A stretch of DNA of 33,001 nt from JALYGK01 sp036259835 (GTDB taxonomy: Bacteria > Actinomycetota > UBA4738): contig DATABA010000013.1 of the NCBI GenBank assembly GCA_036259835.1, positions 1-33,001 of the forward strand, read 5' to 3'. Below are positions 6,505-13,576 of this stretch, piece by piece (position 1 is the stretch's first letter; every line of letters begins with the position of its first letter). Below the pieces are notes generated by a model, which saw nothing but the letters and a program-made list of their open reading frames with translations, ran no database searches and was not told the DNA's origin. The translations under genes were made by a program, and so were the position numbers.

Positions 6505-9305
6505 CCCGTGAGGTCGAGCGCCACCACGCGGGTCGCGCCCGGCGGAACCACATCGGAGACCACGCCTCTGGCCCCACCCCGGTCAATTGAGACGGAAAGC
6601 ACGGCATCGGTCACCCGCTCGCGGGCCGACGCGCCCCGAACCGGACCACGCCTCAGAGCCTGAAGGTCGATCGTCAGCCGGTAAGGACGGCGAGATGTTG
6701 TTTCGTTCCGGATCGTGAACATGAGGAGCCGCCGAGATGGTGATCCGAACCGCTCCACCCACACCGCGGGGTCGGAGGTTCGCGCATGGGTGACGGGCTC
6801 CCAACCGGCTCGGGCCAGCTCTTTGAACAACGGCGTGTACCTCGCCCATGTCTCCGCGAAGCGGTCGTCGGTCCATTTCGTCCCGGTTCCGGTCCCCTCA
6901 GCTTCGACCTTGGGATCCCACGCACCGGCGAAGATGCCGTAGAAGAGGTTCTGCTGGAGCTGTCGCTCGAGTGCGGCTAACGACAGCGCCCCCTTTCCCA
7001 CCCGAGCGTCCAGCGTGCTGATGGGACGCTGGTACGCGAGCGTTCGCTTCCACATGGCGAACGGATCCGCGCTGCCTCCGTTCGCCCGAGCCTGGAGTCC
7101 CTGCTCGATTCCGAAGTAGTCGATGTTGTCGGCCCCGATGAACCCGGCGGTTCGCCACACGTCGGCGTTGAAATTGGCGGAGAGGATCATCCGCTTGGAA
7201 TGCGCGTAGTCCGCCATGTCGTCGATGTGCTCGTGGAGAGCGAGGACACCACGAAGGGTTACCAGGCCACTGTCGTAGCTGAACGTCAGGGGAACGGTGG
7301 CTTCGCCCCAGTGCCTTCGATCGTAGTCGTCGGCTTCGCCCCATCGCCTCATTCCGGATGTTGAGTCCAGATGCAATCCATCCAGCCTTCCCCCCGTCGT
7401 TGCCGCGGTCCGGAGCGCTCGCTCGACCTGGTGCCTCCGGACGGCCGTGGACCAGTCGAGAGCCGCACCGGGACGAGGCGTGAGGATCTGGTAGTGCGCC
7501 AGGAAGTTCCGATATCGCTCGTAGTATCGGCGGCCGTTGAAGTCTCGAGCGGTCGAGTGGAGAGCCGCGCGCGCCTCGTCTCGAAGCCGCGCCCCCGCAG
7601 CGTCTCGGGGTGAGCCGTGGGCGGCGGCTCGGAGCCGAGCCGTCGCCTGGTCGTACGAAGGCGTGGGTGACTCCGAAGTTCCGATCGGTAGGTAGAACGC
7701 CCAATGATGCCCGTACGCCGATGTATAGATGCCGCGGTGGTCGTCCCACCTCACGTACCGAGTGCCCCATGTGCTGTAGCTCTGGCTGGAGGCCTTTCCC
7801 AGCGCCACCATGTTCAGCCCCAATCCGAAATCTCGGTACGACCGTTCGATGTCTTCGAGGGGAGGAGCGACGAACCATGCCCCCTCGCATCCCGGGTCCG
7901 TCCGCCTGACAAATGACCGCGGAAAGAGCTCGTAGTAACGCTGCGTTACAGCCCGGAAGCCCCACGCCGGGTCGGCCGTGAAGATGACGAAGGAGAAGTC
8001 GGCGCGAGGACCCGGCCCGGCTTTACGGGAAAGCCCGAGGTCGAAGGTCAACCGGAGGCCCTCGCCTTGGACATATTCGATTCGGAAGATTCTCGGTTTG
8101 TGCAGCGGGACGCCGAACGCGACGGCCGAGTCGCGGTCGAAGACCGCACCAAACGGGTACGTGGATGTCCGCTGTAGCGAACTGCTGCTCAGCGACCTGT
8201 ACCCCTCTTGAATCACTCGGGTTCTCCGAGTGTCGGCGCGTGCGATCACCCGGGTTCTCCGAGCGTCGTCGGCCCACTGCCAGCCGAGAGCGTTGATCGG
8301 AAGCGTGTACGTCACCTGCAGTCCGACGTCACGGCGGCTCGACGTCCCCACCGTTCCTTCGACCCGCACGTGATCGGGATGTTGGCGAAAGGTGGCGTCC
8401 AGAGACAGCGAACCCTGTTCCACCTCACCGTGTTGCGTCACAACGCCTTCCGACCGTTCGAGCTTTCCACCGACCGGCACAGTTCCCTCGCCGAAGAGCT
8501 TCCGGACCGAGAGATCGTCGAACCAAGCCGTCCCCGATCCTTGCTGGATCAATCCTCGAACGCGCACCTGCCGAACGTCCGGGCCGGTCTTGAAGCCGAC
8601 GAACTGTCTGTTCCACTCCGCCGTGTCGGTGTACCCGTGCGCCGAGGCAACAAGCGGTCGGCCGTTCGAGACCTGGACCACCTCCAGTCGCACGGGCGAT
8701 TTGCGATGCCAGGGCTCCCGCACGGCGGGCGGGATCGTCGGTTGAACGTTCATGCTCCTGAACCAGCCAGAGACCACATAGTGGGTTTGAGGGTCGACGC
8801 GAACCGTTGTGCTGAACGCTGCCGACGTTCCCTCCGCGGGAATTGAGACCATCATGGATCTCCTTCCCGAGTGGGCAGCGACGTCGGTGAGTTCTCGTCG
8901 GCCGAGCCCCGGAGCGAACAGCCAGCCGTCCGGGATCCGGTCGCGGTCCCGGTCGAGTTCGAAGTCGGGGTTCGAAAGGACGTTTCGCCCTCCACCGGCG
9001 AGCCGAACCGTGAACCCCCCGGCCTTCGGAAGCATGCGGATCGGCCGCTTTCCAACCGTGATGCCGGTGACCGATCCTCGATCACCCAGCTGCAGCTTCA
9101 TTCGGTGTTGGATCCCCTGAGGTCGGGGTAGCTCGTTTCGAAACGAGCATCCACGAGAGGGTGGAGTTGGCTCCGGCTGGACCACGGTCACGACAGTCGC
9201 GACACCGGCGACGACCACCGCCGTCGCGAGCACCACGGCCGAGAATCGATTCCAGTTCAGGGAATCGCCTTTTCGGTCATGCGCACGCCGCGACCGAAAG
9301 CGCAA
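6501..9305 (-). CDS. Secreted or membrane-anchored carbohydrate-active-like protein (CBM plus TIM-barrel-like region)
   Basis: About 934 residues. A single hydrophobic segment near residues 21-42 (SAVVLATAVVVAGVAT) is an anchor or signal. Residues about 108-270 look like a carbohydrate-binding jelly roll: NPDFELDRD, RIPDGW and the closing WFDDLSV. A beta-rich region follows, then PAWGFRAVTQRYYELFP (about 446-462), typical of alpha-galactosidase-like hydrolases, and a barrel-like region with GLHLDSTSGM (Asp647) and LSANFN (about 708-713). Asp647 at a strand end is a candidate catalytic residue by analogy with clan GH-D enzymes. No GH family is firmly recognised. The TTG at 9305 overlaps the upstream gene by 29 bp and has no clear Shine-Dalgarno; a later start near 9258 is possible. 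Inferred role: trimming or binding the glycan made by the flanking membrane proteins. Confidence 0.75.
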   Translation of the reverse strand: MRFRSRRAHDRKGDSLNWNRFSAVVLATAVVVAGVATVVTVVQPEPTPPSRGCSFRNELPRPQGIQHRMKLQLGDRGSVTGITVGKRPIRMLPKAGGFTVRLAGGGRNVLSNPDFELDRDRDRIPDGWLFAPGLGRRELTDVAAHSGRRSMMVSIPAEGTSAAFSTTVRVDPQTHYVVSGWFRSMNVQPTIPPAVREPWHRKSPVRLEVVQVSNGRPLVASAHGYTDTAEWNRQFVGFKTGPDVRQVRVRGLIQQGSGTAWFDDLSVRKLFGEGTVPVGGKLERSEGVVTQHGEVEQGSLSLDATFRQHPDHVRVEGTVGTSSRRDVGLQVTYTLPINALGWQWADDARRTRVIARADTRRTRVIQEGYRSLSSSSLQRTSTYPFGAVFDRDSAVAFGVPLHKPRIFRIEYVQGEGLRLTFDLGLSRKAGPGPRADFSFVIFTADPAWGFRAVTQRYYELFPRSFVRRTDPGCEGAWFVAPPLEDIERSYRDFGLGLNMVALGKASSQSYSTWGTRYVRWDDHRGIYTSAYGHHWAFYLPIGTSESPTPSYDQATARLRAAAHGSPRDAAGARLRDEARAALHSTARDFNGRRYYERYRNFLAHYQILTPRPGAALDWSTAVRRHQVERALRTAATTGGRLDGLHLDSTSGMRRWGEADDYDRRHWGEATVPLTFSYDSGLVTLRGVLALHEHIDDMADYAHSKRMILSANFNADVWRTAGFIGADNIDYFGIEQGLQARANGGSADPFAMWKRTLAYQRPISTLDARVGKGALSLAALERQLQQNLFYGIFAGAWDPKVEAEGTGTGTKWTDDRFAETWARYTPLFKELARAGWEPVTHARTSDPAVWVERFGSPSRRLLMFTIRNETTSRRPYRLTIDLQALRRGPVRGASARERVTDAVLSVSIDRGGARGVVSDVVPPGATRVVALDLTG
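8213..8268. repeat. 23-bp direct repeat inside the 934-residue gene, one copy palindromic
   Basis: Two 23-bp units, 8213-8235 and 8246-8268, differ at two positions and are offset by 33 bp (11 codons). They encode a repeated TRRTRVI-like peptide. The first unit contains a perfect inverted repeat: CACTCGG (8214-8220), a 5-base loop, CCGAGTG (8226-8232). In the second unit the arms are imperfect. Confidence 0.7.
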
Positions 9306-11217
9306 CGAACGGCTCGCGTCCCTGGCTGAGACGAGCGACCTGCCCCGGGAAAAGTTCCCTGAAGGCTTCGAGCTTCTCTCGTGCCACGACCACGAAATTC
9401 AGTCGGTATTTGAAAGCCAGTCGCCGCCACGCGGATGGGTCACCTCGCCCCTCGGTCAGGACGCGATTGTCGGCGAGTCGATCACTCTCTCGAGTGATCC
9501 GTCCGTAGATATCGCGCCATCGGATCCGTGCGTAGTTCCCCCTGTGTCTTCCCGACCCAACGTAGGCGACGTGGCGGTACCCGGTATACGCGAAGACCTG
9601 CAGAGGGACACTGCCCGGAGCGGCCACGGTGCAGTGGCGGCGACCGGCGCTCGCCACATCGGTGAGGAAATTTCTGCTCCGTCCGAGCAGTGCGGAACGG
9701 AGTGGTGAGGCGCCGGGCGCGGATGCCGCATTCTCGAGACTGACGTCGAGCGGCAGGGGAAGGGCGAGACCGGCCAGGACGGCGGCGACCCCCACCGCCG
9801 CCAACGGACGCCACTCCACCAACCGGTCGAACAGCTGGGCGGCGCCGACCCCCGCGAGGAGCGCCACGGCCAGGTGGAGCACCGGCCAGTAACGCGAGGC
9901 ACGACCGACCACGGCGAAACCGGCTCCAAGCAGGCGGGGGATCGCCGAAGAGGCCAGTACCAGCACACCGGCGGACACGAGGAACACCAACAACACGCGC
10001 CCTTCCGGTTGCGCGGCATTCACGGGGAGCCATCGAAGCGCGGCGTAAAGAGCGAACGGCGTCGCGAGCCCCCAGGAAAGAAGAATGCTGGCGGAAGAGA
10101 GGACGGTTGCCCTCACCGCCGTCGTGTTGACAAACCCGCCCAGTCGAGCGTAGTTGACGACAAGCGGAACCAGCCACAGGGAGAAAAGGGACAGCGCCGG
10201 CACGAAGAATGCGCCCGCCACGGCCAACCGCGGCATCTCGCGGGAAAATGCCGTAAGGAGAAGGGCCGTCCCCAGACCCACGAAGAAGAACTCTGCCGAC
10301 GTGAGCCCCGCAAGACCGAGAACCACGCCACCCGCTATCAGCGCGACGGGACTCCGTTCCAGAAGGCCGTACAGGGCCAGAAGCACGAACGCCAGAAGCA
10401 GCGTGTAGCCCAGGTCGCGCGGAAGCGGAGGAGCGAGGTTGTTGTAGACGGCGTTGTACGTTCCGCGAGGCCCTCCACTCCGCGGCGTCGCGAGGACCGA
10501 GTCGAACCGCGATATGAGGGCGAACGAGAGGCCAGCCGCGAGCGACCCGAAGAATGCGGTCGTGACGCCGGTGATCCAGCCGGATTTCACCATCCGCCCG
10601 ATCGTGAACAACAAGAGGACCGCCGCCGCCACCTGCATGAGTTGAAGCGGTCCGAGGGCGTGAAACGGCCGGCCGCCTGGAGTGAACGCCGCCGTGAGAG
10701 CGGCCACGGCGTGGAACATCCAGGGGTAATAGTTCGGGACGTTGCCGGAAAGGATCGAGCTGGGGACGACCTCACCGTTCATGAGCTGATTGGCCCAGCC
10801 CATGTGCCAGCCGCTATCCGACCCGACCGGAGCGAGTGGAACCGACCGCAACACCGGCGCCCCCCACATCACCATCGCGACGAGCAGAACAAAAGACGCC
10901 ACGAGAACCTCTCGCTTCGGTAGGGACGCCGGCCGCCGCGCCGTTGTGAACTTCCTTGCCACCAGGCCGAGAGCAACAAGCGCCGTCACGATCCGAACCA
11001 GCCATGGATTCGAGAAGACTCGACCGCCCGACGCCATGTGGGCCAGCATCAGCAGGAAGGCGTAGGTCACGAGGGCCGGGAGACACAGTGCCCACCGGGA
11101 CAGTACGTCCAGGTTGCGGTTCCCGGAGACCGCGTCCGCGAGCAGGTAGCCGAAGACCATGAGCACGGCGGCGACGAGGGGCGCCTTTATGGTCACGAGG
11201 ACGAACCAGTCAGACAC
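9277..11217 (-). CDS. Polytopic membrane protein, GT-C-like, first gene of the minus operon
   Basis: A 646-residue protein starting with GTG (SDWFVLVTIKAPLVAAVLMV); an in-frame TAG immediately precedes it, so no longer form is possible. Roughly ten or more hydrophobic segments fill residues 1-500. Loop motifs include PVGSDSGWHMGWANQLMNG, where Asp lies in a large loop early in the protein, as expected for a GT-C catalytic loop, and NYYPWMFHAVAAL. The last 150 residues are soluble (NFLTDVASAGRRHCTVAAPG, KYRLNFVVVAREKL). The layout parallels the 4483-6504 protein of the same operon. I do not recognise a named family; GT-C membrane glycosyltransferase is the best guess. No Shine-Dalgarno precedes the GTG, so a leaderless transcript is possible. 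Its stop lies inside the start region of the next gene. Confidence 0.8.
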   Translation of the reverse strand: MSDWFVLVTIKAPLVAAVLMVFGYLLADAVSGNRNLDVLSRWALCLPALVTYAFLLMLAHMASGGRVFSNPWLVRIVTALVALGLVARKFTTARRPASLPKREVLVASFVLLVAMVMWGAPVLRSVPLAPVGSDSGWHMGWANQLMNGEVVPSSILSGNVPNYYPWMFHAVAALTAAFTPGGRPFHALGPLQLMQVAAAVLLLFTIGRMVKSGWITGVTTAFFGSLAAGLSFALISRFDSVLATPRSGGPRGTYNAVYNNLAPPLPRDLGYTLLLAFVLLALYGLLERSPVALIAGGVVLGLAGLTSAEFFFVGLGTALLLTAFSREMPRLAVAGAFFVPALSLFSLWLVPLVVNYARLGGFVNTTAVRATVLSSASILLSWGLATPFALYAALRWLPVNAAQPEGRVLLVFLVSAGVLVLASSAIPRLLGAGFAVVGRASRYWPVLHLAVALLAGVGAAQLFDRLVEWRPLAAVGVAAVLAGLALPLPLDVSLENAASAPGASPLRSALLGRSRNFLTDVASAGRRHCTVAAPGSVPLQVFAYTGYRHVAYVGSGRHRGNYARIRWRDIYGRITRESDRLADNRVLTEGRGDPSAWRRLAFKYRLNFVVVAREKLEAFRELFPGQVARLSQGREPFVALSVAACA

Positions 11218-11236
11218 CTAGGAAGAAGGAAGGTCA

Positions 11237-11266
11237 TTCGAAAATGTCACGAGGGTGCAGGATAAC
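11237..11266 (+). promoter_or_regulatory. Weak candidate promoter for the triple YfhO operon
   Basis: TTCGAA (11237-11242) and GATAAC (11261-11266) are separated by 18 bp in the 85-bp divergent gap between 11217 and 11303. Each matches its hexamer consensus only partly, so this is a suggestion. Confidence 0.25.
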
Positions 11267-11280
11267 GTCCCTCATCGGCC

Positions 11281-11301
11281 TTTGAAGGAGTCCTCCTCAA
11301 A
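11281..11301 (+). promoter_or_regulatory. Hairpin enclosing the Shine-Dalgarno of the first YfhO copy
   Basis: TTTG (11281-11284) can pair with CAAA (11298-11301), and AGGA (11286-11289) with TCCT (11294-11297), leaving a bulged A and a 4-base loop. The AGGAG Shine-Dalgarno (11286-11290) is inside the stem, 12 bases before GTG 11303. Folding would hide the ribosome site. No regulator is identified. Confidence 0.35.
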
Positions 11302-11302
11302 A

Positions 11303-13576
11303 GTGACCCAACGATCACGAATCGCCATTTCGCTGGCCGGGCCCGCGCTCATCGTCGTGTGCGTCGTGGTGGTGCTTCGACACTTCGCGTTTCGAGATCT
11401 CCTCACCGTCGGCGACGTCAGAACGCTGTGGCTTCCGACCTACTGCTTTCTCGGGAAGAACCTCATCAACGGACACATCCCGGATTGGAACCCACATGTC
11501 ATGGGCGGCGTCCCGTTCGCCGCCGATCCTCAGTCCGGCTGGATGTATTTCCCTCCGATGGTCCTGTTCACGGTGTTCTCCTGTTCGATCGCCATCCGCC
11601 TGATGATCGTGTTGCAACCCATCCTTGCCGGCGTTGGCCTTTACTGGTTCCTCCGAGGCGAGGACATCTCCCGCCCCGCAGCCACCGTGGGAGGTTTGTC
11701 GTTGGCGCTGGGCTTGGCGGCGTCGAAGGTCCCGCTGGCCATACCGTTTTCGGCGTCGCTCGCGTGGACGGCGCTGACGCTGGCCGCGTGCTCACGGTAC
11801 GTCCGCGCCACTGAATGGCCGAAGCGTTTGCTGTGGCTGCTTCTGACCGCGCTCGCATGGGGTCAGCTCGCCGCGGCGCACCTCAGTGTCGGCGTCCTGA
11901 TGGGTACCGTCGCCCTCGGGTTGTACGTGGCCGGCAGCGTTTGGGCGAAACGCGTCTCGCGTCCAGCGTTCGCCATCGGCCTTCTCGTCGTTTCGCTCCC
12001 CCTGGTCAACCTGGCGTATTTCCTGCCTCGGCTTGCCTACGCCGGGAAGACGAGCTTGGGCCTCGGGTACTACGGGTTGGAACGGCTGGCCGAGCGCTTC
12101 GGCGACCAGGGCATCATCCCGGAGCCGATCGCCACGGTCCCCGTGTGGCCGCTGAAGCTGGCAACGTCGCCCGGAGTCTTCCTTGGCGCCGTCACGCTCG
12201 CACTGGTGTTTGCGGCGTGGTGGCATCCTCGGCACCGGCGAACGGGGGCAGCATTCAGCGTTCTGGGCGCTGTCTCCTACATCTTCGGGCTCGAGGCCGT
12301 TGCGGATTCCATCCCCGAATCGTTCCGATCGAACCGAATCGTCGACTTCTACCTGCACAATCCCTACTGGACCATCTTTCAACTGTTTCTGGCGCTCTCG
12401 GTCCTCGGAGCCATTGGGCTGGAGGCGTGGCGCGGAGCCACCTCTTGGAGAACGCGAGCGAAGATGATCGCCCCGGGCGTCGTCACGTGGGGTGCAATGC
12501 CCATTCTGTTCGGCGCGAGCCCATCTCAACTGTTGATTCCGGCATTCAGCGCGACCGTGGGTGCGACTCTCCTCATTGCAAGCAGTCGATGGACCCCGCT
12601 CTTCGTGGCCATTCCGATGCTGGTCGCAGTCGAACTGACCACGAACGGCATTGCCGCCCCCGCCGCCACCATGCCGTTCCGGCCACCGCCGAGCTTGGGC
12701 GCGATCCCAAGGCCACCCGTGAAGCTCCCAAAGTATCTGCGTCTAGGACCGATCCATCGGGTCCTGAGGGCTTCAGACGCACGCTATGCAACCTTGGGGC
12801 AGGACAGGGTCTTCGACCGAACGACGAACGAGTCGACATTGTTCGGAACCGAATCGGTGGATGCATACAACGCCGTTCAGACTCGACGCTATTGGTCCTT
12901 TGTCAGGGCGCTTCAGGAACTGTCGATTGAGTACAACCACGCCTACTTTGAGCGGCCCTCACGGGTTGCTTTCGATTTCCTCCAAGTCAACTGGACGGTT
13001 CGCAGATGGGCGGTCCGACCTGGTTCGTCCCCCTCGCGAGAGAGAGAGTCCAACGTCTATGAGGACGATTGGAGGCTCTCGCGTCGTCGTCCCTCGGTGG
13101 CACGGGCCGAGTTCTTCGGGTCATGGTCCGTCGTGGCGAACGAAGACGAAGCACTCCGAGCGGTGACCGATCCTCGGTTCGACCCTTCGAGGACCGTTGT
13201 CCTCGAAGCTGATCCCGGGGTCGTGCGGTCGCTCGGTCCGCGACCTCCCGGGAATGCCGTCTTCCGGTGGAGCGGCAACCAGTCGGCACGCATCGACGTT
13301 CATGCGCCGGCCGCCGGTATCGTGCTCGTCCGCAACGCGTACGACGACCATTGGCACGCTACTGTCGACGGGCGCCCAGCCACGGTGCTGGCGGCGGACT
13401 ACGTCATCCAGGCTGTCCCGGTGCGCCGAGGGACGCACACCATCGAGCTCACGTACGACGACCCATGGATCGGTTATGGGTTACTCGGTTCGACGATCTC
13501 CATATTGGGACTCATCGGCACGGCTGCCTGGTGGGGCCCTTGGCGGCGGAGGACTCGAATGAGGCAATCCGAATGA
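11303..13576 (+). CDS. YfhO-family membrane protein, tandem copy 1 (GT-C-like)
   Basis: A 757-residue protein from GTG 11303, chosen because AAGGAG lies upstream and because copy 3 begins at the equivalent place; an upstream GTG at 11255 would add 16 residues. TM1 is followed by an extracytoplasmic loop with GDV (Asp38), WLPTYCFLGK (43-52), WNPHVMGGVPFAADPQSG and WMY; Asp38 is conserved in all four copies and fits the catalytic position of GT-C enzymes. About ten further membrane segments follow, then a soluble domain with YNAVQTRRYW, a beta-sandwich-like tail (IVLVRNAYDDHWHATVDG), a final TM and a basic end. YfhO proteins in Bacillus and Listeria transfer sugars from a polyprenyl carrier to surface polymers such as lipoteichoic acid. 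Here the acceptor is unknown. Its stop overlaps the start of copy 2 (ATGA). Confidence 0.82.
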   Translation: MTQRSRIAISLAGPALIVVCVVVVLRHFAFRDLLTVGDVRTLWLPTYCFLGKNLINGHIPDWNPHVMGGVPFAADPQSGWMYFPPMVLFTVFSCSIAIRLMIVLQPILAGVGLYWFLRGEDISRPAATVGGLSLALGLAASKVPLAIPFSASLAWTALTLAACSRYVRATEWPKRLLWLLLTALAWGQLAAAHLSVGVLMGTVALGLYVAGSVWAKRVSRPAFAIGLLVVSLPLVNLAYFLPRLAYAGKTSLGLGYYGLERLAERFGDQGIIPEPIATVPVWPLKLATSPGVFLGAVTLALVFAAWWHPRHRRTGAAFSVLGAVSYIFGLEAVADSIPESFRSNRIVDFYLHNPYWTIFQLFLALSVLGAIGLEAWRGATSWRTRAKMIAPGVVTWGAMPILFGASPSQLLIPAFSATVGATLLIASSRWTPLFVAIPMLVAVELTTNGIAAPAATMPFRPPPSLGAIPRPPVKLPKYLRLGPIHRVLRASDARYATLGQDRVFDRTTNESTLFGTESVDAYNAVQTRRYWSFVRALQELSIEYNHAYFERPSRVAFDFLQVNWTVRRWAVRPGSSPSRERESNVYEDDWRLSRRRPSVARAEFFGSWSVVANEDEALRAVTDPRFDPSRTVVLEADPGVVRSLGPRPPGNAVFRWSGNQSARIDVHAPAAGIVLVRNAYDDHWHATVDGRPATVLAADYVIQAVPVRRGTHTIELTYDDPWIGYGLLGSTISILGLIGTAAWWGPWRRRTRMRQSE

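Noticed and set aside
9874..10923. A 349-codon plus-strand frame opposite the 646-residue membrane gene
   Set aside because: The predicted product is a low-complexity, charged sequence with no hydrophobic or domain pattern; the minus-strand protein has coherent membrane segments.
13267..13572. Upstream extension of YfhO copy 2 into copy 1
   Set aside because: It would overlap the conserved C-terminal domain of copy 1 by about 300 bp, while ATG 13573 forms a standard ATGA overlap.
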